From positions 1-32,349 of the forward strand of contig CALWXD010000136.1 in assembly GCA_944385425.1 (NCBI GenBank): a stretch of DNA of 32,349 bases, read 5' to 3'. The notes under the pieces are model-generated. The model was not told the DNA's origin. It saw only the letters and a program-made list of their open reading frames with translations, and made no database searches. This stretch comes from an uncultured Oscillospiraceae bacterium. Its GTDB lineage: Bacteria; Bacillota; Clostridia; Oscillospirales; Oscillospiraceae. Position 1 is the stretch's first letter. Every line of letters begins with the position of its first letter. The translations under genes were made by a program, and so were the position numbers. Below are positions 1 through 6,353 of this stretch, one piece after another.

Positions 1-409
1 CCTGGGAGGCCACGGCGGCGCCGTAGTTGCCGCTGGTGGCGGCGATGACGCCCTTGTAGCCCATCTTCTTGGCGTGGTAGACGGAGGCGGCGGCCCGGCG
101 CTCCTTAAAGCTGCCGGCGGGGTTGGAGGCCTCGTCCTTCACAAAGATCCGGGCGCCCTTGCCGGGGGCAGCGCACTTTCTCGCCAGGGCGGTCAGATTG
201 TGCAGCTCAAAGATGGGGGTGTTGCCCACGTTGAACTCCCGCTGGATGCGGATATGGTCCTCCAGGGTGTAGCCGGTGTCGTTCATCATGGCCTCGTAGT
301 CAAAGGCGATGCCGTCCGACTCGTACTTGCTGTAGTCCACGCCCATGGCCTGGTTGATGATCTCGCTCTTGCGGCCGGTAACGGCCTGGTAGCTCCTATC
401 CTTGCTCAT
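1..409 (-). CDS. ortB: 2-amino-4-oxopentanoate thiolase, beta subunit (N-terminal part)
   Basis: PLP-dependent subunit of the thiolase that, with OrtA, cleaves 2-amino-4-oxopentanoate with CoA to alanine and acetyl-CoA, the last step of oxidative ornithine fermentation. About 136 codons are visible and the gene continues past the left edge. The translated segment contains NPAGSFKERRA, the fold type II PLP-lysine motif (Lys about 102), then TSGNYGAAVAS, the glycine- and asparagine-rich loop seen in threonine-synthase-like enzymes. The ATG (407-409) overlaps the ortA stop as ATGA, indicating translational coupling. The identity rests on the PLP motif plus the ord-ortA context; taken alone the fragment would only be called a threonine synthase-like enzyme. 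Confidence 0.85.
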   Translation of the reverse strand, partial: MSKDRSYQAVTGRKSEIINQAMGVDYSKYESDGIAFDYEAMMNDTGYTLEDHIRIQREFNVGNTPIFELHNLTALARKCAAPGKGARIFVKDEASNPAGSFKERRAAASVYHAKKMGYKGVIAATSGNYGAAVASQ

Positions 410-711
410 GCCTCTTCCCCTCCAAACAGAACGCCCCGCAGCTGCTCATCCATCATTAGGATCTCCGGCACATAGGCGCCGTAATTGAGCTCGTAGCAGG
501 GGTCAACCTCCAAAAGCTTTCCATGCTCCTCCCGGCCCACGCTGGTGATCACGGTCACCTCGTCGCCGATCTCGGCGCTGTCGTTTTGCAGGCGGCCCTT
601 CACCCACATCTCCAGGGGGACCTTCTTTGTATCCTCGGGGAGCTTCCCGGTGCGCTCCACCGGCTCCAGCACGTTGCGGTGAATCCGCACCCAATCGTTG
701 CGTTTTGCCAT
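406..711 (-). CDS. ortA: 2-amino-4-oxopentanoate thiolase, alpha subunit
   Basis: Small partner of OrtB in the 2-amino-4-oxopentanoate thiolase of ornithine fermentation. The protein has 101 residues, begins MAKRNDWVRIHRNVLEP and has a compact beta-rich look, with GDEVTVITSVGREEHGKL near the middle; no signal peptide or membrane segment is visible. The frame stays open to 762, but I chose the ATG at 711 because a GGATGAGG-type ribosome binding site precedes it and family members start here. It lies 68 bases after ord and overlaps ortB by four bases, matching the ord-ortA-ortB order known from ornithine-fermenting clostridia. The assignment leans strongly on that gene order. Confidence 0.87.
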   Translation of the reverse strand: MAKRNDWVRIHRNVLEPVERTGKLPEDTKKVPLEMWVKGRLQNDSAEIGDEVTVITSVGREEHGKLLEVDPCYELNYGAYVPEILMMDEQLRGVLFGGEEA

Positions 712-734
712 AATCCTCATCCTTTCACAAGATG

Positions 735-768
735 GATGGGGCAGACCGGCTGCGCGGCCCACCCCATC
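735..768 (-). repeat. Imperfect hairpin between ord and ortA
   Basis: GATGGGG (735-741) pairs with CCCCATC (762-768), with further partial pairing inside. It lies in the 68-base gap between the ord stop and ortA. No T-run follows on the minus strand, so it is more likely an mRNA stability or processing element than a terminator. Confidence 0.35.
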
Positions 769-779
769 GAGCGTTCTTC

Positions 780-1847
780 TTACTTCACCAGTTTCTTGTC
801 GGGGTTGATGCGCTCACGCATATCGCCCATGATGGCGCGGGGAACCGGCAGGGTCAGCATGGTGTGCAGGCCCGGCTCGGCGTTGATGATCTGGGGGATC
901 ATGTTGACGCACATGGCAATGGTGCCGATGCCGCCGTCCACCTCGGGGCTGTTGACCATGTTCACAGCGGGGGTGCCGTTGATGATGACATAGTCGCCGG
1001 TCTTCACGCCCACCTGCTCCGGCTCAATCTGCTGGGGATGGTCCATCTCGATGACGCACTGGCCGTCCTTATAGGCCCAGGCCTTCATGGCCACGCCGGC
1101 CACGCTGCCGGCGGCGGCAAAGCCATAGGGGCTCTTGCGGTCCACGTCGGTGACGATGGGCTCCATGTCCTGCTTGAACTCGTCCAGCTTCCAGCCGATG
1201 CCGTCGGCGATCATGCGCACGCTCTCAGCAAAGCCCACATGGCCGGACAGGTGGCCGGAGCCCTTGCCCTCCTTGCGGAGATAGAACTCCTCCTTGCTGA
1301 TGCCGATGCCCTGCTCCTCCATAACGGCGGGGCCGAAGGGGGAGAGGCTGTTGACGCGGCGGGAGACCACATGCTCCACATCCTCCATGCAGCCGGTCCA
1401 GATCAGCACCATGAGGTCCATGATGAGGCCGGGGTTGATGCCGGTGCCCAGGACGGACACGCCGTTGGCCTTGGCAATCTTGTCCAGCTCCTCCGCCAGC
1501 TCCGGGTTCTGGGCCTGGGGATAGGCCATCTCCTCAGCGGAGGTGATGACGTTGATGCCCTGCTCCAGGATGAACTTCATGCGGGGGAAGGCTTCCTTTG
1601 TAAAGGAGTCGGTGCACAGCAGCACCACGTCGGCGGCGCCGGGCTTGATGACGTCCTCGGCGGCCTGGATGATCACGTCGGGACGGTCGCCCCGCTCGGT
1701 CTTGATGTAGTCGTACATGCTGGTGCCGATCTTCTTGCCCCGGCCAGCCACGCCGACGATGTCCACACCCTTCTTCTTCAGCAGCATGTCAGCCATGCCG
1801 CCGCCCATGGCGCCAAGACCCCAGATGATTACCTTTACATTTTCCAT
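780..1847 (-). CDS. ord: 2,4-diaminopentanoate dehydrogenase
   Basis: NAD(P)-dependent oxidative deamination of 2,4-diaminopentanoate to 2-amino-4-oxopentanoate in oxidative ornithine degradation, after ornithine 4,5-aminomutase. The 355-residue protein starts MENVKVIIWGLGAMGGGMA, a Rossmann fingerprint resembling dihydrodipicolinate reductase N-termini. SVLGTGINPGLIMDLM in the middle is typical of this family. I start it at the ATG at 1847, preceded by a GGAGGAGAAG ribosome binding site; the frame extends to 1952 but that stretch holds the promoter. First gene of the ord-ortA-ortB unit and divergent from a LysR gene. Length and motifs fit the family well. Confidence 0.9.
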   Translation of the reverse strand: MENVKVIIWGLGAMGGGMADMLLKKKGVDIVGVAGRGKKIGTSMYDYIKTERGDRPDVIIQAAEDVIKPGAADVVLLCTDSFTKEAFPRMKFILEQGINVITSAEEMAYPQAQNPELAEELDKIAKANGVSVLGTGINPGLIMDLMVLIWTGCMEDVEHVVSRRVNSLSPFGPAVMEEQGIGISKEEFYLRKEGKGSGHLSGHVGFAESVRMIADGIGWKLDEFKQDMEPIVTDVDRKSPYGFAAAGSVAGVAMKAWAYKDGQCVIEMDHPQQIEPEQVGVKTGDYVIINGTPAVNMVNSPEVDGGIGTIAMCVNMIPQIINAEPGLHTMLTLPVPRAIMGDMRERINPDKKLVK

Positions 1848-1944
1848 ACGCTTCTCCTCCTGTTGAATTTGATTCTGGCTTGCCCGCACCGCTCTTCCCG
1901 CTGCAGAAAAAATCCATCTTTGCTGTTTTGGAAGAAAAAGTGCG

Positions 1945-1973
1945 TTGCACAATTCCTATTTGTATTGTATAAT
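1945..1973 (+). promoter_or_regulatory. Predicted sigma-A promoter of the lysR gene
   Basis: TTGCAC (1945-1950) and a perfect TATAAT (1968-1973) are 17 bases apart. It faces the ord promoter, and the two -10 boxes share bases 1968-1969. Confidence 0.75.
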
Positions 1974-1992
1974 ACTGCCAGATAAGTCTCAA
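1964..1992 (-). promoter_or_regulatory. Predicted sigma-A promoter of ord-ortA-ortB
   Basis: On the minus strand, TTGAGA (1992-1987) and TACAAT (1969-1964) are separated by 17 bases. The -10 overlaps that of the opposing lysR promoter, so the two promoters must compete. Confidence 0.7.
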
Positions 1993-2050
1993 GCGAATCA
2001 TTTTTATGCTATGCATTCCGCCAAAGCATGATATAAAGGAGGAAACCGCA

Positions 2051-2929
2051 GTGAGTCGGCAGAAGTTTACCGCTTTTATTAAAACCATAGAGCTGGGCAG
2101 CATTACCAAGGCCGCCACCTACCTGGGCTACACCCAATCGGCTGTCAGCCGGATGATCGCGGATCTGGAGGAGGAGTGGGGCCTCACCCTTCTCACCCGC
2201 AGCCGGGCGGGGGTCTCCATCAGCTCCGACGGGCTGACGCTGCTGCCCCTGCTGCGGGGGATCTGCGCGGGGTATGAGAACCTGGACCGGGCGGTGACAG
2301 AGCTCCACGGCGTGCAGACCGGCACCATCCGGGTGGGGACCTTCACCAGCGTGGCCGCCTCATGGCTGCCCCAGATCATCAAGGCCTTCCACGAGCGCTA
2401 CCCCAACATCGAGTTCCAGCTGATGAACAGCGAGAACTACACGGAGATCGAGGGGTGGATCCGCCACGGCGTGGTGGACTGCGGCTTTGTCAGCATCCCC
2501 ACGGTAAACGATCTGGAGGTGACCTACCTCAAGCAGGACATGCTGGTGGCTGTCCTCCCGGCCTCCCATCCCCTGGCGGAGGCGCCCCTCTACCCCATCC
2601 CCCAGCTGTACACCGAGACCTTCATCAAGCTCAAGGAGGACAGCGACTACGAGATCACCCGTTTTCTGGACAACCTGGAGAAGCAGCCCAAGCTGGGCTA
2701 CGAGGTCAGCGACGACCACACCATCCTCTCCATGGTGGAGTGCGGCCTGGGCATGAGCATCATGCACGCCCTCATCGCCAAAAACCCCCGGTACCATGTG
2801 GTGTGGAAGCCGTTGGACCGGCCGCAGTACCGGGACATCGGCATCGCGGTGCGCAAGTCGGCCCGCCCCTCCGGCATCACCGACCAGTTTATCGCCCAGG
2901 TGAAGACCTGGGTGGACGGGAACGCCTAG
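2051..2929 (+). CDS. LysR-family transcriptional regulator, probably of ornithine fermentation
   Basis: DNA-binding regulator of 292 residues. The N-terminal winged helix-turn-helix is clear (KTIELGSITKAATYLGYTQ, then SAVSRMIADLEEEWGLTLLTRS). It is followed by a two-lobed effector domain with GTIRVGTFTSVAASWLP at its start, typical of LysR co-inducer domains. I chose the GTG at 2051, which has AAAGGAGG eight bases upstream; an upstream ATG at 2006 lacks such a site. Divergent orientation from ord with overlapping promoters is the usual layout for a LysR regulator and its target. Control of ord-ortA-ortB by this protein, and the effector (possibly ornithine or an intermediate), are inferences. 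Confidence 0.88.
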   Translation: MSRQKFTAFIKTIELGSITKAATYLGYTQSAVSRMIADLEEEWGLTLLTRSRAGVSISSDGLTLLPLLRGICAGYENLDRAVTELHGVQTGTIRVGTFTSVAASWLPQIIKAFHERYPNIEFQLMNSENYTEIEGWIRHGVVDCGFVSIPTVNDLEVTYLKQDMLVAVLPASHPLAEAPLYPIPQLYTETFIKLKEDSDYEITRFLDNLEKQPKLGYEVSDDHTILSMVECGLGMSIMHALIAKNPRYHVVWKPLDRPQYRDIGIAVRKSARPSGITDQFIAQVKTWVDGNA

Positions 2930-2986
2930 CCCCTGTTTCGCCCCGGGGCGCGGAGGCCCTATTCGTCTGTCAGGAGGAAAAGGGAA

Positions 2987-3151
2987 ATGATCGCTCTGGC
3001 CGTTATCTGTTCGTTTCTGGCCTATTGGGTCGGCGCGGCCGTCTCCATCCTGCCGGGGGTCAACCTGCCGGGATTCGGCGCGGCCCTGGCCGTGATCGTG
3101 ATGGGCGCCTTTCTCATGCTGGAGATCCGGCGGGGCCGGAGGGGCCGCTAG
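2987..3151 (+). CDS. Small two-helix membrane protein of unknown function (54 aa)
   Basis: Short gene with an AGGAGG ribosome binding site (2972-2977) nine bases before its ATG. The product starts MIALAVICSFLAYWVGAAV and has two hydrophobic stretches (about residues 2-22 and 32-46) joined by a turn with two PG pairs (LPGVNLPGF). It ends in an arginine-rich tail (RRGRRGR), which suggests a cytoplasmic C-terminus. It lies 57 bases after the lysR stop in the same direction and may be co-transcribed. I do not recognise a family. Codon use matches its neighbours, and the good ribosome binding site supports it being real. Confidence 0.6.
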   Translation: MIALAVICSFLAYWVGAAVSILPGVNLPGFGAALAVIVMGAFLMLEIRRGRRGR

Positions 3152-3169
3152 CCGGCCCCCTCCCCTTTT
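3132..3169 (+). terminator. Possible terminator overlapping the end of the 54-aa gene
   Basis: GGGGCCG (3132-3138) pairs with CGGCCCC (3153-3159), followed by a C-rich stretch and TTTT (3166-3169). The stem includes the stop codon region of the small gene. The long gap before the T-run makes it weak. Confidence 0.35.
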
Positions 3170-3184
3170 GCGCGGGGTTCCCTC

Positions 3185-3213
3185 TTGCTTTTTTCGCCGG
3201 AATGTGGTATGGT
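3185..3213 (+). promoter_or_regulatory. Predicted promoter of the purine riboswitch transcript
   Basis: TTGCTT (3185-3190) and TATGGT (3208-3213) are 17 bases apart and lie about 20 bases before the riboswitch aptamer. Confidence 0.55.
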
Positions 3214-3230
3214 CTATTTGTAAATACATC

Positions 3231-3306
3231 CGTGCGCCTTGGTAACTGACGGAGCTGTGGAGTACCACATGGGAGCGAAGGCGCGTATTTTGCCGGCCGT
3301 CTGGGC
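3231..3306 (+). promoter_or_regulatory. ZTP/ZMP riboswitch (pfl motif)
   Basis: Aptamer that senses the purine and folate-stress intermediate ZMP (AICAR 5'-phosphate) or its triphosphate. Closing stem GCGCCTT (3234-3240) with AAGGCGC (3278-3284). An inner hairpin TGTGG/CCACA follows the conserved AACTGACGG. GGGAGCG precedes the linker, and the 3' signature CCGTCTGGGCA (3298 on) matches the conserved CCGCCUGGGC pseudoknot arm of pfl RNAs. It lies directly before two genes that act on AICAR, the classic context. The 3' arm shares bases with the following terminator, so ligand binding should allow readthrough. Confidence 0.85.
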
Positions 3307-3341
3307 AGTCTCACCTTCCACGGGATGAGGCTGCCCTTTTT
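3303..3341 (+). terminator. Riboswitch-controlled intrinsic terminator
   Basis: GGGCAG-T-CTCA (3303-3313) pairs with TGAG-G-CTGCCC (3326-3336), giving an 11-bp stem with one G-T pair, followed by TTTTT. Its 5' strand begins inside the conserved CTGGGCA of the ZTP aptamer, so aptamer and terminator are mutually exclusive: high ZMP or ZTP should turn the genes on. Confidence 0.85.
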
Positions 3342-3398
3342 GCATCTCCCGGCGGGCCGTCCCGCCGGTAAATCTGGAAAGATAAGGAGTACCCCCCT

Positions 3399-4106
3399 AT
3401 GACAAAACAGGACCTCCCCTCCCTCCTCCGCGCCAATCCCTACCCCGGCCGGGGCATTCTGCTGGGCCGCTCCGCCGACGGCCAGAGGGCGGTGACCGCC
3501 TACTTCATCATGGGCCGCAGCGCCAACAGCCGCAACCGGGTCTTTGCGGCCACGGCGGACGGCATCCGGACGAAGGCCTTTGACGAGAGCAAGGTGACGG
3601 ACCCCTCCCTCATCCTCTACCGCCCGGTGCGGGCGCTGGGCGACGGGCGCACCATCGTCACCAACGGCGACCAGACCGACACCATCCGGGATTTCCTCCT
3701 GGCGGGCAAAACCTTTGCCCAGGCCCTCCGCACCCGGACGTTTGAGCCGGACGCCCCCAACTACACCCCCCGCATCTCCGGCCTGCTGGAGCGGGACGGC
3801 AGCTACACCCTGTCCATTTTGAAGGCCGGGTGCAGCGGCATGTGTGACCGGCAGTTTTTCGAGTACACCTGCTGCGCGGATACCGGCCACTTCATCAGCA
3901 CCTATCAGGGGGACGGCGACCCCCTCCCCTCCTTCGCCGGGGAGCCGGTGCCGGTATCCATCGGCTGCGACAGGGCGGAGGAGCTGGCCGGTGCGCTGTG
4001 GGAGAGCCTCAACGAGGCAAACAAGGTCTCCCTCTTTGTCCAGTACATTGATCTGGAAACCGGCTTTCCCGAGACCGTTATCATCAACAAACACCAAGCG
4101 GGCTGA
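3399..4106 (+). CDS. IMP cyclohydrolase, PurO-type
   Basis: Predicted to close FAICAR to IMP, the last step of de novo purine synthesis. The 235-residue protein opens with LLRANPYPGRGILLGRSADG and continues YFIMGRSANSRNRVF, the hallmark of the IMP cyclohydrolase family first described as archaeal PurO and unrelated to the PurH N-terminal domain. TNGDQTDTI and PNYTPRISG are further family-like segments. No signal peptide or membrane helix. The ATG has AAGGAG upstream. It is followed after 27 bases by a stand-alone AICAR transformylase, so the pair carries out both PurH reactions. Control is by the ZTP riboswitch. The family call comes from remembered motifs, so sequence identity is unquantified. 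Confidence 0.85.
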   Translation: MTKQDLPSLLRANPYPGRGILLGRSADGQRAVTAYFIMGRSANSRNRVFAATADGIRTKAFDESKVTDPSLILYRPVRALGDGRTIVTNGDQTDTIRDFLLAGKTFAQALRTRTFEPDAPNYTPRISGLLERDGSYTLSILKAGCSGMCDRQFFEYTCCADTGHFISTYQGDGDPLPSFAGEPVPVSIGCDRAEELAGALWESLNEANKVSLFVQYIDLETGFPETVIINKHQAG

Positions 4107-4133
4107 CCGCCCGGCGCAGAAAGGATGGATCCT

Positions 4134-5312
4134 ATGACCGAACTGGAGCTGAAATACGGCTGCAACCCCAACCAAAAGCCCGCCCGCATCTTTATGCGCC
4201 AGGGGGGCGCGCTGCCCCTCACCGTGCTGAACGGCCGGCCCGGGTACATCAACTTCATGGACGCCCTCAACGCCTGGCAGCTGGTGCGGGAGCTGAAGGC
4301 GGCCACGGGCCTTCCCGCCGCCGCCTCCTTCAAGCACGTCTCCCCCGCCGGCGCCGCCGTGGGCCTGCCCCTCAGCGATGTGGACCGGGCCGTCTATTTT
4401 GTGGACAGGGACGCCGCCCTCTCCCCCATCGCCTGCGCCTACATCCGGGCCCGGGGGGCCGACCGGCTCTGCTCCTCCGGGGACTGGGCCGCCCTCAGCG
4501 ACGTGTGCGACGCCGCCACCGCCCGGTACCTCAAAAATGAGGTGTCCGACGGGATCATCGCCCCCGGCTACACCGACGAGGCCCTGGAGATCCTAAAAAC
4601 CAAGAAAAAGGGGAATTACAACGTGGTGCGGATGGACCCGGACTACACCCCCGCCCCCCAGGAGTACCGGGACATCTTCGGCGTCACCTTCCAGCAGGGC
4701 CGCAACGACTTCGCCATCCACGAGGGGCTGCTCACGAACATCGTCTCCCAAAGCAGGGGCCTGCCCCCCCAGGCAAAAACCGACCTGCTGGTGGCCCTCA
4801 TCACGCTGAAATACACCCAGTCCAACTCCGTGTGCTATGTGAAAAACGGCCAGGCCATCGGCGTGGGGGCCGGCCAGCAGAGCCGCATCCACTGCACCCG
4901 CCTGGCGGGGAACAAGGCCGACAACTGGTATCTCCGCCAGTGCCCCCAGGCGCTCTCCCTCCCCTTCCGGGAGGACGTGGGCCGGCCGGAGCGGGACAAC
5001 GCCATCGACGTCTACCTCTCCGAGGAGTGGGAGGACGTATTGGCCGACGGCGCCTGGCAGCGCCTTTTCACCCACCGGCCCGCCCCCCTCACCGCGGAGG
5101 AAAAGCGGGACTGGCTTGCCACCCAGGCCGGCGTGGCCCTGGGCAGCGACGCCTTCTTCCCCTTTGGGGACAACATCCGCCGGGCCAGGCGCAGCGGCGT
5201 GCAGTATGTGGCGGAGCCGGGGGGCAGCATCCGGGACGACGATGTGATCCGGACCGCCGACCAGTATGGCATGGTGCTGTGCTTTACGGGCATGCGGCTG
5301 TTCCACCACTGA
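4134..5312 (+). CDS. AICAR transformylase (PurH C-terminal domain as a stand-alone protein)
   Basis: Transfers a formyl group from 10-formyltetrahydrofolate to AICAR, giving FAICAR for the preceding cyclohydrolase. The 392-residue protein begins ELKYGCNPNQKPARIF, a segment found at the start of the transformylase domain. SFKHVSPAGAAVG holds the catalytic Lys-His pair (about K67-H68). QSNSVCYVKNGQAIGVGAGQQSRIHC and the late SDAFFPFGDNI are further hallmarks. The usual PurH cyclohydrolase domain is absent. I prefer the ATG at 4134, nine bases after an AAGG ribosome binding site, over the in-frame ATG at 4125, which is too close to it. A 15-bp terminator follows. Confidence 0.9.
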   Translation: MTELELKYGCNPNQKPARIFMRQGGALPLTVLNGRPGYINFMDALNAWQLVRELKAATGLPAAASFKHVSPAGAAVGLPLSDVDRAVYFVDRDAALSPIACAYIRARGADRLCSSGDWAALSDVCDAATARYLKNEVSDGIIAPGYTDEALEILKTKKKGNYNVVRMDPDYTPAPQEYRDIFGVTFQQGRNDFAIHEGLLTNIVSQSRGLPPQAKTDLLVALITLKYTQSNSVCYVKNGQAIGVGAGQQSRIHCTRLAGNKADNWYLRQCPQALSLPFREDVGRPERDNAIDVYLSEEWEDVLADGAWQRLFTHRPAPLTAEEKRDWLATQAGVALGSDAFFPFGDNIRRARRSGVQYVAEPGGSIRDDDVIRTADQYGMVLCFTGMRLFHH

Positions 5313-5336
5313 GCGGGCCCCGGCGGGCATGGGACG

Positions 5337-5374
5337 CAAGAGGCGGGCGCCTGTGGCGCCCGCCTCTTGTCTCT
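5337..5374 (+). terminator. Terminator after the purine genes
   Basis: Perfect 15-bp stem (5337-5351 with 5355-5369) and a three-base loop, followed by the pyrimidine run TCTCTCC. It lies between convergent genes and could block readthrough in both directions, although the U-tract is poor. Confidence 0.7.
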
Positions 5375-5375
5375 C

Positions 5376-5612
5376 CTATTCTCCGGCGGCCTCCCCGCCG
5401 TCCCTGGTGATCCAGATCTTGCAGATGTCGCAGTAGTAGCTCTCCGGGGTGGGCTTTCCCGCGTCGCCGTGGGCCGCGTCCGCCTTTTTCGTCACATACA
5501 GCCGGCCCACGTCAAAGGAGCGCAGATGCTCGGGGATCCAGTAGATCCCCTCGTGGTTGGTGCTGTGCATAGCGCCCCGGCGCATGGCGTTTTTGCAGAA
5601 GGGACAGTTCAT
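5376..5612 (-). CDS. Zinc-ribbon protein of unknown function (78 aa)
   Basis: Small soluble protein with two cysteine pairs: CPFC at residues 3-6 and CDIC near residues 61-64, the spacing of a zinc ribbon. The stretch between them is hydrophilic (HEGIYWIPEHLR). Similar short proteins with an N-terminal CPxC and a C-terminal CxxC are widespread in Clostridia as uncharacterised PF20097-like (DUF6487) zinc-binding proteins; that family name is from memory. The ATG has an AAGGAGG ribosome binding site and a near-consensus promoter just upstream. It is monocistronic and convergent with the purine genes. The function is not known. Confidence 0.75.
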   Translation of the reverse strand: MNCPFCKNAMRRGAMHSTNHEGIYWIPEHLRSFDVGRLYVTKKADAAHGDAGKPTPESYYCDICKIWITRDGGEAAGE

Positions 5613-5641
5613 CTTTCCGCCTCCTTTCTTCTGGTACCTCT

Positions 5642-5670
5642 ATTATAGCGCCCGCCGCCCCCTTTGGCAA
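5642..5670 (-). promoter_or_regulatory. Promoter of the zinc-ribbon gene
   Basis: On the minus strand, TTGCCA (5670-5665) and TATAAT (5647-5642) are 17 bases apart, about 30 bases before the start codon. Confidence 0.75.
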
Positions 5671-5682
5671 GGGGACGGGTGC

Positions 5683-5720
5683 GCCCGCCGTTCCCCGGCC
5701 GGCGGGGAAGGGCTTTTTTT
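5683..5720 (+). terminator. Intrinsic terminator just upstream of the sigma factor gene
   Basis: TTCCCCG (5691-5697) pairs with CGGGGAA (5703-5709), extended by GCCC/GGGC, followed by T7 (5714-5720). No plus-strand gene ends here, since the purine unit stops at 5312 with its own terminator. It either insulates the sigma gene from readthrough or belongs to a leader. Confidence 0.65.
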
Positions 5721-5762
5721 GCCGAAAGCGGTGAGATCCGCCGCCGGATGCGGTGTAGATAG

Positions 5763-6353
5763 GTGAAGGACAGAGAGAAGGGAGGGATCCCTCTGGAGGA
5801 CAGCGAGATCATCCGGCTGTACTGGGAGAGGGACGAGGCAGCCATCGCCGCCACGTCGGAAAAGTACGGCGGCTACTGCGCCGCCATCGCCGCCAGCATC
5901 CTGGGCAACCGGGAGGACGCGGAGGAGTGCGTCAGCGACACCTACCTCCGCGCGTGGAACGCCATCCCCCCGCATCGGCCCGCCGTGCTGCCCGTCTTTC
6001 TCGGCAAGATCACAAGGAACCTCTCCTTCAACCGCTACCGGCGCAACCGGGCGGAAAAGCGGGGCGGCGGCGAGACCGCGGCGGTGCTGGAGGAGCTGTC
6101 CCAGATCGTGTCGGGCGGGCCGGACGCGGAGCAGGCCCTGCAGTACAAGGAGCTGGTGGCGGCCATCGACGCCTTCCTGGACACCCTGCCGCCGGAAAAG
6201 CAGGGCATCTTCCTCTGCCGCTACTGGTACACGGACAGCATCGCGGCCATTGCCGGGCGCTATGGCATGGGGGAGGGGGCCGTTTCCATGGCCCTCAGCC
6301 GCCTGCGCCGGCGCCTGCGGGACTATCTTCTGGAAAGGGGCTTTGTACTATGA
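5763..6353 (+). CDS. ECF-type sigma-70 family RNA polymerase sigma factor
   Basis: Alternative sigma factor that redirects RNA polymerase to a small regulon. Region 2 is visible as IIRLYWERDEAAIAATSEKYGGYC, then SILGNREDAEECVSDTYLRAWNAIPP, the core- and -10-binding helices. Region 4 lies at the end (TLPPEKQGIFLCRYWYTDSIAAIAGRYGMGEGAVSMALSRLRRRL in outline). The GTG at 5763 gives 196 residues but lacks a ribosome binding site. CTG at 5793, with GGGAGGG seven bases upstream, would start the protein at EDSEIIRLYW, where such sigma factors usually begin. The stop overlaps the next gene as ATGA, the usual coupling of a sigma factor with its membrane regulator. Confidence 0.9.
   Translation: MKDREKGGIPLEDSEIIRLYWERDEAAIAATSEKYGGYCAAIAASILGNREDAEECVSDTYLRAWNAIPPHRPAVLPVFLGKITRNLSFNRYRRNRAEKRGGGETAAVLEELSQIVSGGPDAEQALQYKELVAAIDAFLDTLPPEKQGIFLCRYWYTDSIAAIAGRYGMGEGAVSMALSRLRRRLRDYLLERGFVL

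Noticed and set aside
735..768. Hairpin between ord and ortA as a terminator
   Set aside because: No T-run on the minus strand and the downstream genes belong to the same pathway.
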